From NCBI GenBank assembly GCA_015057025.1, contig SVFD01000001.1:1-64000 (forward strand): a DNA stretch of 64,000 bases, read 5' to 3'. The notes beneath the pieces were generated by a model. That model was not told the DNA's origin, made no database searches, and saw nothing but the letters and a program-made list of their open reading frames with translations. Made by a program: the position numbers and the translations under genes. This DNA is from Lachnospiraceae bacterium. GTDB lineage: Bacteria > Bacillota > Clostridia > Lachnospirales > Lachnospiraceae. Shown here one piece after another: positions 51,884 to 60,985 of the stretch. Each line of letters starts with the position of its first letter. The stretch's first letter is position 1.

Positions 51884-52504
51884 ATGGCTTTTAAGAATAG
51901 TTCCCGCAAGGGCGGATTTGGCGGAAAAGGCTTTGGTAAGAGCGCAGGTGATGCATTTGCTTCAGGAATGGGTTCTGTGGGAGGATTCCGACATACTCCT
52001 CAACCTAAAATTTCTCATTTTGCCTCTAATATGTCTACACCGCCGCGACATTTAAGAAATCAATATAATTCTCAGGTAAATACTGCGTCCAATATAGTAG
52101 GCAATGTAACCAGAAGCCTTCTTACAAATAACAGATACAGCCGTAACAGCAGTTTTGGTAATGCCATGGGTAATGCTTTGGGCGGTGCCATTGGTTCTGC
52201 CATTGTTATGGCGGTTGGAAATAAAATCCAGCAGAGTCAGCAGGAATATGCGGACAAGAAAGAGGCTGAAGCCTTAGCAGCACAGCAGGCAGCAGAGGCA
52301 GCTGAGCAGGCTAAGAGAGAAGCTGCATTCCATGCCATGAATAAAAACATGCCTAATTATGACGAAAAGGCAGCTGTTCACATGATGAACGGAACCGGCT
52401 TGACAGAAGAGGAGAAAAAGAGATATCCGTTGAAATGTCCTCATTGTTTGGGTGTGCCTGACGGTACGAGATACTGCCAGTATTGTGGCGGAAAACTGGT
52501 ATAG
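51884..52504 (+). CDS. Gly-rich protein with zinc-ribbon tail shared with LemA
   Basis: GGAGAG before ATG 51884 sets the start (206 residues). Residues 1-60 are Gly/Phe/Arg-rich, 60-110 Asn/Ser-rich with GNAMGNALGGAIGSAIVMAVG, a possible hydrophobic/glycine-zipper segment, then an Ala/Glu/Gln coiled coil (about 110-150). The last 34 residues (LTEEEKKRYPLKCPHCLGV and RYCQYCGGKL) match the tail of the LemA protein at 38035 almost residue for residue. The module probably binds zinc and a common partner. Confidence 0.75.
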   Translation: MAFKNSSRKGGFGGKGFGKSAGDAFASGMGSVGGFRHTPQPKISHFASNMSTPPRHLRNQYNSQVNTASNIVGNVTRSLLTNNRYSRNSSFGNAMGNALGGAIGSAIVMAVGNKIQQSQQEYADKKEAEALAAQQAAEAAEQAKREAAFHAMNKNMPNYDEKAAVHMMNGTGLTEEEKKRYPLKCPHCLGVPDGTRYCQYCGGKLV

Positions 52505-52521
52505 AAAATTTAAATAAATTA

Positions 52522-52555
52522 AGGCGTTGTGATGATATATCACAACGTCTTTTTT
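52522..52555 (+). terminator. Rho-independent terminator
   Basis: A 12-bp stem (52522-52533/52539-52550, one G-T) and TTTTT. Confidence 0.85.
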
Positions 52556-52703
52556 ACTTAGAGATTTACATTAGACAGGATAAAGTCTGCTAACGCAAAA
52601 ATAGTCGTAAACTAATGTATTTTTCCTTCTTTCCTTCGACAAACACTGCAAAATGAAACTGTTATACTTATGACAAATTTGGACATGCAGGAGGATATGG
52701 AAG

Positions 52704-53942
52704 ATGGGTTTGAACAAACAGGAGGAAGCAAAACTGCTACCTGCATATGGAAGAAAGCGTATATTACTTTTAGCGGATGCGTATAGGGAGTTATCCTATT
52801 CTTTTCGGATTATGGAAGAGGAGTCTCCGACGGGAGTTATGGACCGCAGGGAATTGGTTTTTCAAAAGGCACTACGTGATAATCGTAAAATTATGGAGCA
52901 ACGTTTGCAGGAAATGGCAACGTATATGGAGGAACTGGCAGAGGAAAGTTTGTCTTACAGTGAGCCAAATGCCAGAAAGGTGCGTATTTTAAAAAATGGC
53001 TTGGCGAAGCATGGGATTTTATTAAAAGAAATTTATCTGATACGAAGAAAAGGTGCCATGCAGTTTGTATTGACCATGCGGGGGCAGCGTAATGCAGACT
53101 ATACAACAGATGATATAGCGGAAGTTTTAACGGAGATGTTCGGGTTTCCTTTGGTGTCGGCGAAAGAAAATCTGTTTTTTGTAGCTTACGAATATGATAC
53201 GTATATATATGAGTGTAAGGGAAGATTTGAATTTCAAACAGGGATTGCATCTGCAACCAAGGAAAACGAAGCAGTGTCCGGAGATAATTATCTTGTATAT
53301 AGTGTTTCCGGCACGAAAAAAGTATGTATGATTTCAGATGGTGCAGGTTCGGGAGAAGAAGCATGCAGGGATAGTGAACGTGTTTTGGAATTGGCAGAAA
53401 AATATATGGATACCGGATTTGCCATGACGGAAGTTACAGATATGGTAAACAGTTTGTTTGTGGCGCACGGAAGAGAACAGAATATGCCTACCTTGGATGC
53501 ATGTATTGTGGATTTGGCAGAGGGGACGATTTTTTTTCGTAAATATGGCGCTTGTGACAGTTTTATCAGACGAAAAGAAAGTATTGAGCGGATAAAAAAT
53601 ACAGGATATCCCTTGGGTTTTTCTGTGCGGGAAGCAAAAGAAGAGAAAGGGGAGGATTTCTCTTTTGAGCTGTTAAATGATATGGGTTGTAATAACGATA
53701 AAGAAGAATGTGTTTATGAATTAAATGAAAACGACTGTCTTTTAATGGTAACTGACGGAGTATTAGAGTGTTTCGGGGATGAAAAATCGTTGTTGAAGAC
53801 ATTTGCTTCAATGGAAATAAAAGACCCGGAAGAGGCTGCCAATTATTTGATGCAGTGTACAATCCGCAGATGTGGCGGACATATTCGTGATGATATGACA
53901 ATTATGGTGGGTAAACTGTCCTCTGCAAAGGCACGTACTTGA
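52704..53942 (+). CDS. SpoIIE-type PP2C phosphatase without the membrane domain
   Basis: 412 residues. The N-terminal 190 correspond to the soluble regulatory region of SpoIIE. Residues 200-412 form the PP2C domain (SGDNYLVYSV, MISDGAGSGEEACRDSERVLELAE, CIVDLAEGTIFFRKYGACDSFI, LLMVTDGVLE, RDDMTIMVGKL), with metal aspartates present. B. subtilis SpoIIE is about 830 residues with ten membrane helices; none is present here. The order SpoIIE-like/tilS/hpt/ftsH matches B. subtilis (where yabS/yabT intervene), so it is the orthologue by position. It should dephosphorylate a SpoIIAA-like anti-anti-sigma factor. Confidence 0.85.
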   Translation: MGLNKQEEAKLLPAYGRKRILLLADAYRELSYSFRIMEEESPTGVMDRRELVFQKALRDNRKIMEQRLQEMATYMEELAEESLSYSEPNARKVRILKNGLAKHGILLKEIYLIRRKGAMQFVLTMRGQRNADYTTDDIAEVLTEMFGFPLVSAKENLFFVAYEYDTYIYECKGRFEFQTGIASATKENEAVSGDNYLVYSVSGTKKVCMISDGAGSGEEACRDSERVLELAEKYMDTGFAMTEVTDMVNSLFVAHGREQNMPTLDACIVDLAEGTIFFRKYGACDSFIRRKESIERIKNTGYPLGFSVREAKEEKGEDFSFELLNDMGCNNDKEECVYELNENDCLLMVTDGVLECFGDEKSLLKTFASMEIKDPEEAANYLMQCTIRRCGGHIRDDMTIMVGKLSSAKART

Positions 53943-53973
53943 ATTTTTCACAAATTTTAGATATATTTAGAAC

Positions 53974-55389
53974 ATGATTACAAAAGTTTCCAATTATATG
54001 AAAAAAAATCATATGGTAAAAACAGGAGACACTTTGGTTGTAGGTGTTTCAGGAGGGGCGGACTCAGTCTGCCTTCTTTCTGTGTTGTTACATTTGCGTG
54101 AAGAATTTAATATTAAACTGATTTGTGCCCATGTAAATCATATGCTCAGGGAAACAGCCGTAAGAGATGAAGAATATGTACAAAGTTTATGTGATAAATG
54201 GAATATTCCCTGTCATGTCAAAAGAGTTGATGTGGCTGAATTTGCCGGGATGAAAAAGATTTCCTTTGAAGAAGCGGGAAGAGAAGTCAGATATGCATTT
54301 TTTAAGGAACTGAAAGAGACGTACGGGGCAGATAAAATTGCAGTGGCACATAATAAAGGTGACTGTGCGGAAACCATACTTTTTCATCTTTTCAGAGGAA
54401 GCCATTTAAAAGGGTTAGGCGGTATCAGCCCCGTAAACGGCGATATAATCAGGCCTTTGTTGGATGTAGAAAGAACAGAGATTGAAGCTTATTTGGTTTC
54501 TCGAAATATAGCATGGCAAAATGATGAAACTAATGAAACGGTCGATTATACAAGAAATTATATTCGTCACGAGATTCTTACTGCGGCAGATAAAATGCAT
54601 CCCGGAGTGGTTGAGAGAATCGCAGATACTGCATTTGGTTTGCAGCAGGTAGAGGACTATATGAAATCTCAAACGCAAGAGGCTTTTGAGAGGTGTTGCC
54701 GGCCACAGGACGACGGCATTTTTGTAAACGACGTAAAATTACGCAAAGAGCACCCGGCGATTATCTCAAGGTTACTGTATTTTGTGTTAGAGAAAGAAAG
54801 TAAATCAGCCAAAGATTTGGGGAAAGTGCATGTCCGGGAAGTGACAGAACTGTTTAGTCTGCAAGCAGGCAGAAAAATTTCGCTTCCGGGAAATGTATAT
54901 GCATATCGCACGGCTGAGGGGATTTTGGTTCGTAAAGAGGATTGTACAGAAGATGCAAAATCAGAAGTAACTACAACAATTTCTCTGTTAAGCAAAGCAG
55001 ATTTGAATGGCGGAAAAGAGGTTACATTTGAGTTGGATGGTCTGGGTTATATTTCTGCAAAACTGTTATCAGACTGCGATTTAAAAAATATTCCGCAAAA
55101 AACATATACGAAATGGTTTGATTATGATAAAATAACTAGATGTGTCGTATTCCGCAAAAGAATAGAAGGCGATTATCTGGTGATTAATGATAAAGGTAGT
55201 CGCAAAAAGCTGAAGGAATATTTTATACAGGAAAAAATACCGGCATATAAAAGGGATGAAGTCTGGGTTCTTGCAGATGATAATCATATCATGTGGGTGC
55301 CGGGCTACCGAATCAGCAGTTTTTATAAGGTGTCGGAGAAAACAGAGCGGGTTCTGGAACTTACCATAGGAGGAAAAGAAAATGGATAA
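53974..55389 (+). CDS. tilS: tRNA(Ile)-lysidine synthase
   Basis: 471 residues, usual TilS length. The PP-loop SGGADSVCLL (about 26-35), AHVNHMLRETAVRDEEYV and NKGDCAETILFHLFRGSHLKGLGGI are TilS signatures; the C-terminal substrate-binding domains include ISLPGNVYAYR. The enzyme converts C34 of tRNA-Ile(CAU) to lysidine with ATP, essential for AUA decoding. Its 3' end overlaps hpt by 8 bases. Confidence 0.96.
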   Translation: MITKVSNYMKKNHMVKTGDTLVVGVSGGADSVCLLSVLLHLREEFNIKLICAHVNHMLRETAVRDEEYVQSLCDKWNIPCHVKRVDVAEFAGMKKISFEEAGREVRYAFFKELKETYGADKIAVAHNKGDCAETILFHLFRGSHLKGLGGISPVNGDIIRPLLDVERTEIEAYLVSRNIAWQNDETNETVDYTRNYIRHEILTAADKMHPGVVERIADTAFGLQQVEDYMKSQTQEAFERCCRPQDDGIFVNDVKLRKEHPAIISRLLYFVLEKESKSAKDLGKVHVREVTELFSLQAGRKISLPGNVYAYRTAEGILVRKEDCTEDAKSEVTTTISLLSKADLNGGKEVTFELDGLGYISAKLLSDCDLKNIPQKTYTKWFDYDKITRCVVFRKRIEGDYLVINDKGSRKKLKEYFIQEKIPAYKRDEVWVLADDNHIMWVPGYRISSFYKVSEKTERVLELTIGGKENG

Positions 55390-55903
55390 TATCAGGGTTT
55401 TAATTCCGGAAGAAGAAGTTGATAAGAAAATTCGTGAAATGGCAGCAGAAATCAGTAAGAAGTATGAAGGAAAAACCTTGCATTTGGTTTGCGTTTTGCG
55501 CGGAGGCGTATTTTTTATGTGTGAACTTGCAAAGCGTCTTACGGTGCCTGTAACTCTTGATTTCATGTCGGTTTCCAGCTATGGTGACGGAACTGAGTCC
55601 AGTGGTCAGATTAAGATTGTCAAGGATTTGGATGACTCTATTGAAGGAAAAGACGTGCTTGTTGTAGAAGATATTATTGATTCGGGAAGAACCTTAAGCA
55701 AACTTATGGAGCTTCTTGAAAGCCGCAAGCCTGAAAGTCTTGCCCTTTGCACACTGTTGGATAAACCGGAGCGAAGAGTGGTTGAAGTGGATGTAGATTA
55801 TACCGGTTTTCAGATTCCGGATTTGTTCGTGGTTGGTTATGGATTGGATTGCGCGCAGCAACATCGCAATTATCCCTATGTCGGTGTGGTTGAAAATGAA
55901 TAA
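55382..55903 (+). CDS. hpt: Hypoxanthine phosphoribosyltransferase
   Basis: 173 residues, type I PRTase. The PRPP-binding loop VLVVEDIIDSGRTL (about 92-105) and VCVLRGGVFFMCELAKRL, plus the C-terminal PDLFVVGYGLD, are diagnostic. It salvages hypoxanthine or guanine to IMP/GMP. Overlaps tilS and precedes ftsH in the conserved Firmicutes order. AGGAGG lies inside the tilS end. Confidence 0.96.
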   Translation: MDNIRVLIPEEEVDKKIREMAAEISKKYEGKTLHLVCVLRGGVFFMCELAKRLTVPVTLDFMSVSSYGDGTESSGQIKIVKDLDDSIEGKDVLVVEDIIDSGRTLSKLMELLESRKPESLALCTLLDKPERRVVEVDVDYTGFQIPDLFVVGYGLDCAQQHRNYPYVGVVENE

Positions 55904-55958
55904 AGGCATATGTTTTAGTATGCTTAATATATAGAATGTACAGATAGGAGATATGTAA

Positions 55959-57803
55959 GTGAATAAAGAAAGAAGAGCGGGAGTGGGTCCTATATTCTTT
56001 TTGATCGTCATATTGCTTTTGATTGCACTATGGATTGGAACTATGGATTTTAGAAGCTACTCTTTTACCAGAGGTGATTTGGAGACTGCTGTTGAAAAAG
56101 GCGAGATAGAGTCCGTAATCATCGAACAGACAAAAGAATCCGATGGTGGTAAGATACAGGTGGTTACCACTACCGGAGCAACCAGAACATTAAATGTAAC
56201 AGATGTTAAAGCTATGGAGTCATATCTGAGAGCAAACGGATTAGACCCTGTAGTAGGTGAGGTACCCCAGGATAATTGGTTTTTGACTTATATGTTGCCT
56301 CCCCTTATTATTCTTTGCATTTGTGCATTTTTCTTTGTAATGTTTATGAATGCCCAAAGTGAAGCTGCCGGCGGCAGTAAAATGATGAACTTCGGTAAAA
56401 GCCGTGCCAGAATGGCAAAAGATACAAAGACAACATTGAAGGATGTTGCCGGGTTAAAAGAAGAAAAAGATGATTTAGAAGAAATCATTAAGTTTTTAAA
56501 AGACCCTACTGCATTTACGAAAGTGGGTGCGAGAATACCTAAGGGCGTGCTGCTTGAGGGACCTCCGGGAACAGGTAAAACTTTGCTGGCAAAAGCAATA
56601 GCAGGTGAGGCTGGTGTGCCTTTTTACAGTATTTCGGGTTCTGATTTTGTGGAAATGTTTGTTGGTGTAGGTGCATCCCGCGTAAGAGATTTGTTTGAAG
56701 AAGCCAAGGCTTCAAAACCTTGTATTGTTTTTATTGATGAAATTGATGCGGTGGCAAGACGCAGAGGTACCGGTATGGGCGGTGGCCATGATGAGCGTGA
56801 GCAGACCTTGAACCAGCTGCTTGTTGAAATGGATGGTTTCGGTGAAAACAGCGGAATTATTGTGCTTGCCGCAACCAATCGTGTAGATATTCTGGATCCT
56901 GCGATTCTTCGTCCCGGACGTTTTGACCGTAAGATTATGGTTGGCAGACCTGATGTGGGAGGCCGCGAAGAAATTCTTAATGTTCATGCGAAAAACAAGC
57001 CTCTCGGTGATGATGTGGATTTAAAGAAGATTGCTCAGACGACTGCAGGCTTTACCGGTGCTGATTTAGAGAATCTTTTAAACGAGGCTGCAATTCTGGC
57101 AGCGAAGGAGGATCGTGCTTTTATTAAAGATGAAGATATTACCAAGGCCTTCTTGAAGGTAGGTATCGGTACAGAGAAGAAGAGTAAGATTGTTTCCGAT
57201 AAGGAAAAGAAGATTACTGCTTACCACGAATCCGGTCATGCAATTCTGTTCCATGTATTGCCGGATATGGATCCGGTTTATACCATTTCCATTATTCCAA
57301 CCGGCGTCAGTGCGGCAGGTTATACTATGCCTCTGCCTGAGAAGGATGACATGTTTCATACCAAGGGTCAGATGAAACAGCACATTATGGTTTCACTTGG
57401 TGGTCGCATTGCAGAAGAGTTGATTTTTGATGATATTACAACAGGAGCATCCAGCGACATTCAGAAAGCTACCAGAGTTGCCCGTGAAATGGTTACCCGT
57501 TATGGTATGTCAAACTTAGGTGTTATCAATTATGACAGCGACGGCGACGAAGTATTTATCGGTCGTGATTTGGCACAGACCAGACCGTACAGCGAGCGAA
57601 TTGCCGGTGAAATTGATATGGAAGTAAAATCTATTATCGACGAGTGTTATGCAAAGGCAAAAGAAATTATTACGGAGCACATGGACATTCTCCATGCATC
57701 TTCAGAATTGTTGCTGGAGAAAGAACGTGTGACAAGAGAAGAATTTGAAGCTTTGTTTGAAAACCGTGGCAAGAAAGATGATATAATTGTTGAAAGTATT
57801 TAG
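55959..57803 (+). CDS. ftsH: ATP-dependent zinc metalloprotease FtsH
   Basis: 614 residues from GTG 55959 after AGGAG. N-terminal helix at 12-28, extracytoplasmic domain to about 105, second helix (about 110-130), then AAA with Walker [30 protein letters not shown], Walker [10 protein letters not shown] and the second region RPGRFDRKI. The zinc protease motif HESGH and the distant Asp region follow. It degrades membrane and regulatory proteins as a hexamer. Last gene of the spoIIE-like/tilS/hpt/ftsH block. Confidence 0.97.
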   Translation: MNKERRAGVGPIFFLIVILLLIALWIGTMDFRSYSFTRGDLETAVEKGEIESVIIEQTKESDGGKIQVVTTTGATRTLNVTDVKAMESYLRANGLDPVVGEVPQDNWFLTYMLPPLIILCICAFFFVMFMNAQSEAAGGSKMMNFGKSRARMAKDTKTTLKDVAGLKEEKDDLEEIIKFLKDPTAFTKVGARIPKGVLLEGPPGTGKTLLAKAIAGEAGVPFYSISGSDFVEMFVGVGASRVRDLFEEAKASKPCIVFIDEIDAVARRRGTGMGGGHDEREQTLNQLLVEMDGFGENSGIIVLAATNRVDILDPAILRPGRFDRKIMVGRPDVGGREEILNVHAKNKPLGDDVDLKKIAQTTAGFTGADLENLLNEAAILAAKEDRAFIKDEDITKAFLKVGIGTEKKSKIVSDKEKKITAYHESGHAILFHVLPDMDPVYTISIIPTGVSAAGYTMPLPEKDDMFHTKGQMKQHIMVSLGGRIAEELIFDDITTGASSDIQKATRVAREMVTRYGMSNLGVINYDSDGDEVFIGRDLAQTRPYSERIAGEIDMEVKSIIDECYAKAKEIITEHMDILHASSELLLEKERVTREEFEALFENRGKKDDIIVESI

Positions 57804-57852
57804 GATAGCAAGGAATAAGATTCAAACAAATAAAATAATATAAACTGATTTG

Positions 57853-57886
57853 GAGTCGCTGTATGTAGAATATAGCGGCTCTTTTT
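57853..57886 (+). terminator. ftsH terminator
   Basis: A 12-bp stem (57853-57864/57870-57881, G-T pairs) followed by TTTTT. Confidence 0.75.
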
Positions 57887-57942
57887 GTGCAATTTTACTA
57901 AAAACACCTGTAAGTTTTTGTAATGTTTGTGAATTACGTGGA

Positions 57943-57971
57943 TTGCGCAAAGAGGGGTCCTCTGCTATACT
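57943..57971 (+). promoter_or_regulatory. Promoter of a small RNA
   Basis: TTGCGC (57943-57948), exactly 17 bases, TATACT (57966-57971), in the 380-base gap after ftsH. Confidence 0.55.
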
Positions 57972-57977
57972 TCTAGA

Positions 57978-58072
57978 TGTAACCCCCCCAATACATTATA
58001 GTTTTTTGCTATACCCCATAAGAGAAATACCTTCTCTAAAAAGGACAGTTCATTTATGAATTGTCTTTTTTT
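57978..58072 (+). ncRNA. Candidate C-rich small regulatory RNA
   Basis: Begins just after a sigma-A promoter. The expected transcript (about 95 nt) has a 5' run of seven Cs, a hairpin 57997-58001/58009-58013, a CCCC loop-out, a second hairpin 58021-58026/58032-58037, and a 9-10-bp terminator 58044-58053/58056-58065 with a T-run. Unpaired C-runs are typical of Firmicutes small RNAs that pair with G-rich ribosome binding sites. No coding frame with a ribosome binding site. Confidence 0.5.
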
Positions 58073-58186
58073 CTTTGTGTAGGAAGGAATAACTGCGGTG
58101 CTTGACTAAATATTAATAATTTTATATTATCAATATATAAAAACTATATCTGAAATGTAGAAAAACTTGAAGAGGGGGTACTTGAA

Positions 58187-58390
58187 ATGTATGAAATTTT
58201 CGAAATCGCAGTGGTTGCTATGATTGCTGTTTTAGGTTTGTTTATGGCTTTGTTTCCTAAACTTGCGACGAAGAAGAGTGAAAGAGAAATTGAATATGCG
58301 GTAAAGGATACGAGAAAAAGAGGAATTATATTAACTGTAGTGGGCATTATTTGTGCGATTGTGGTTGCCGTTTTAAATTTTATGCGTTGA
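58187..58390 (+). CDS. Small membrane protein, two helices
   Basis: 67 residues after GAGGGGG. Helices at about 5-24 and 46-65, joined by a charged loop (ATKKSEREIEYAVKDTRKRG). No family recognised. It may be a small stress or regulatory membrane protein. Bounded on the right by a terminator that also serves the convergent XRE gene. Confidence 0.65.
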   Translation: MYEIFEIAVVAMIAVLGLFMALFPKLATKKSEREIEYAVKDTRKRGIILTVVGIICAIVVAVLNFMR

Positions 58391-58450
58391 TTTTTCTGCA
58401 ACGAATGTTGCTATGATAATAATACATATATAATAGCAGGCAAAATATGA

Positions 58451-58498
58451 AATACCACCTGGCATAAGAATAAAAAGATTCTGTGCCGGTGGTATTTT
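58451..58498. terminator. Bidirectional terminator
   Basis: Stem 58451-58464/58484-58497 with one mismatch or bulge, an inner AGA/TCT pairing, and A/T runs on both sides, between convergent genes. Confidence 0.75.
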
Positions 58499-58803
58499 TA
58501 TGCGTTCATGCTGTTGATTAATTGTAATAAAATGCTACGTTGTTCTTCGTTAAGTTTAGACCATTGTGTTAATAATTGTTGTTGAACAGGAGTCAATGCT
58601 ACGGGTTCGCTGTCACTAAAAAATTGTGATAGTGTAATACCAAATGTATTGCAAAGCACTTCCAAAGTAGGAATACTTGGTATGGTATTGCGATGATATA
58701 TATTGGCAATCGTGGATGTGGCTAATCCTGATTCTTTTACAAGTCGGTATTCACTCCAACCACGCTCTTTTGCAAGTTCTTTGATTTTATTTGTAACATT
58801 CAT
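58498..58803 (-). CDS. XRE-family helix-turn-helix regulator
   Basis: 101 residues from the ATG at 58803, chosen because AGAGGTGATT lies just before it on the minus strand; the frame reaches back to 58854 without support. Residues 3-60 are a Cro/CI-type HTH (IKELAKERGWSEYRLVKESG, then STIANIYHRNTIPSIPTLE). The C-terminal 40 residues are helical (LTPVQQQLLTQWSKLNEEQ). A chromosomal regulator of this shape is common in Lachnospiraceae. Divergent from the diguanylate cyclase gene, which it may control. Confidence 0.85.
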   Translation of the reverse strand: MNVTNKIKELAKERGWSEYRLVKESGLATSTIANIYHRNTIPSIPTLEVLCNTFGITLSQFFSDSEPVALTPVQQQLLTQWSKLNEEQRSILLQLINSMNA

Positions 58804-58946
58804 AATATTATAATCACCTCTGAGAGATATTTTATAACCCAAAAGAATACACAAACAGAACTTAGTTAAGTTGCAAAAACACTCTCAATATAGTATTATA
58901 TGAATGTGTAAAAGAGATTATTATATATGTAAACGGGGATATAAAA

Positions 58947-60890
58947 ATGTCTGAGTGTAAAAGGGGAAATAATATGCCGAATATTAAAAGTATGATTGTT
59001 CGATATATGCAAACCGTGACTCTTATTATGGTCGCGGTTATTTTGATGGTTGCTGCCATTGCTCAAATATTTAGTGCCCAAAATTATGCGAAAGACAGTG
59101 CGGCAGATGTGTTTGTCCAAATTAAGCAAATTATGCTGGAGAATCAGACTGAATTAGTTGCAACCCAAACGAATTATAAGCAGACCTGCATTCATAACGC
59201 AGAGGCAATTGCTTTTATGGTGGAGGAAAACCCGGCTATATTAGAAGATTTAGAGGAGATGAAGAAGATTGCCGATTTTATGGAAGTGGATGAAATACAT
59301 TTCTTTGATAAAAGCGGTCGCATTTATACAGGAACCCATCCGGAATATTATGGACTGACAATGGATTCGGGCGAGCAGATTGGTTTTTTTAAGCCTTTAC
59401 TGACAGATAAAAGTTTAACTTTGGTACAGGATATTACCCCAAATACTGCCGAAAGCAAACCAATGCAGTATTCTGCACTTTGGAGTGAGCATGAAGAATT
59501 TATTGTGCAGGTTGGTATGGAACCTTTGAATGTGATGAAAGTAACAGAAAAAAATGAGCTTTCATATATTTTCTCGTTGTTACGTGTTAATACGGGAGTC
59601 AGCTTGTATGCAATTGATATTGCAACCGGTGAAATTATGGGTTCAACCACTTCGGAAGATGTGGGGAAAAATTGTGCGGAAATCGGCTTTGATTTGAATG
59701 AACTGTTGTCCAGGGGAAAGGGTTTTCATACTTACGTAAAGGGTGTTAATTCATTTTGTGTGTTTACACAGGAAGGTGATAACTTAATCGGACGTGTGGT
59801 GACGGCAGATACCTTGTATCACAATATATGGATAAATATGTTTACCCTTGCCGTATGTTTGATTTTAGTCTCGGTTATTTTGATTATTGCGGTGACACGT
59901 TATATCAATAAGCATATTATTCAAGGTATTTATGAGATTAACGGGAAGTTATGTTCCATTGCAGAAGGTAATCTGGATGAAACCGTTGATGTGCAAAATT
60001 GTTTAGAGTTTGCTGAATTGAGTAAACATTCCAATGAAATGATTAAGTCGTTGCTTGCAGGAACCGGAAAAATTTCCTATGTTTTGAATAAAACGGATGT
60101 TCCGATCGGTGTATACGAATATAGTAAAAAGATGACAAAGGTTCGTTATACGGACCATGTTCCCCGCATTCTTTCTTTTGGTAAAAGTAAAACGGAAGAA
60201 TTGTGCGGAGATTATAAAAAGTTTGCCGCATTTATCGATGAACTCCGCCAAAATCCTCTTGAAGATGAAGAAGATGTTTATTGTCTGAAAGGCAAGCAGG
60301 TTTCCTACATCCGTTTAGAGGAGCTTACCAACAATAATGATGTTTTTGGTATAGTCATAGATATAACCGAAGAAATTAATAAGCGCAAATTAATTGAAGA
60401 AGAGCGTGATACCGATCTTTTAACAGGCTTATATAACCGCCGCGGATTGGAAAATCAATTATCGGAATTATTTGAAGAGCCGGATAAAATCGGGCACGGA
60501 GCCATGGTTATGGTGGATGCGGATTGTTTAAAAGAAATCAATGATCGCTATGGTCATGATAAAGGTGATATTTATCTTTGTAAAATTGCCGGTGTATTAA
60601 GCTCTTTCGGCCCGAATAGTTGTATTATTGCAAGACAGGGCGGAGATGAGTTTGTTATGTTCCTGTATCAGTATGACAACATAGAAGAATTAGAAAATAC
60701 GGTCAAAACGTTAAGCTTTATCCAGGATAACAGTATTGCACATTTGGGAGAGAATATCAGCGTGCCCTTGAGGTTTTCATACGGATATTGTCTTACAGAC
60801 GGAAAAAGCAATTATGAAGAGCTTCTGAAAGTAGCCGATGAACAAATGTATAAAAATAAAAGAAGCCGTAAGGCTGCCGGCAAAGCGTAA
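58947..60890 (+). CDS. Membrane diguanylate cyclase (dCache-PAS-GGDEF)
   Basis: 647 residues; ATG 58947 and ATG 58974 both have GGGGA upstream, the second equally well placed. Helix at about 20-42, an extracytoplasmic Cache-like sensor (about 45-290), second helix (about 294-318), HAMP-like linker, a divergent PAS (about 370-470) and GGDEF (about 485-640) with RQGGDEFV. The active-site motif is intact. The RxxD product-inhibition site normally five residues upstream is absent (PNSC there). It should make c-di-GMP in response to an external ligand. Confidence 0.88.
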   Translation: MSECKRGNNMPNIKSMIVRYMQTVTLIMVAVILMVAAIAQIFSAQNYAKDSAADVFVQIKQIMLENQTELVATQTNYKQTCIHNAEAIAFMVEENPAILEDLEEMKKIADFMEVDEIHFFDKSGRIYTGTHPEYYGLTMDSGEQIGFFKPLLTDKSLTLVQDITPNTAESKPMQYSALWSEHEEFIVQVGMEPLNVMKVTEKNELSYIFSLLRVNTGVSLYAIDIATGEIMGSTTSEDVGKNCAEIGFDLNELLSRGKGFHTYVKGVNSFCVFTQEGDNLIGRVVTADTLYHNIWINMFTLAVCLILVSVILIIAVTRYINKHIIQGIYEINGKLCSIAEGNLDETVDVQNCLEFAELSKHSNEMIKSLLAGTGKISYVLNKTDVPIGVYEYSKKMTKVRYTDHVPRILSFGKSKTEELCGDYKKFAAFIDELRQNPLEDEEDVYCLKGKQVSYIRLEELTNNNDVFGIVIDITEEINKRKLIEEERDTDLLTGLYNRRGLENQLSELFEEPDKIGHGAMVMVDADCLKEINDRYGHDKGDIYLCKIAGVLSSFGPNSCIIARQGGDEFVMFLYQYDNIEELENTVKTLSFIQDNSIAHLGENISVPLRFSYGYCLTDGKSNYEELLKVADEQMYKNKRSRKAAGKA

Positions 60891-60903
60891 GTAAGGAATT
60901 TTA

Positions 60904-60968
60904 TACCCTATATTGCCTTTGCAATAAACACTTGCGAACCCCCTTGAAATATAATAAAATATAGGGTA
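60904..60968 (+). promoter_or_regulatory. 11-bp perfect inverted repeat before the amylase gene
   Basis: TACCCTATATT (60904-60914) and AATATAGGGTA (60958-60968), 43 bases apart, ending 18 bases before the start codon. It could be a leader hairpin near the ribosome binding site or two half-sites of an operator. Confidence 0.4.
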
Positions 60969-60985
60969 AAGTGAGGTATTTTGTA

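Noticed and set aside
57850-58059. 69-codon frame after ftsH
   Set aside because: Starts inside the ftsH terminator hairpin, lacks a ribosome binding site and crosses a promoter and RNA hairpins.
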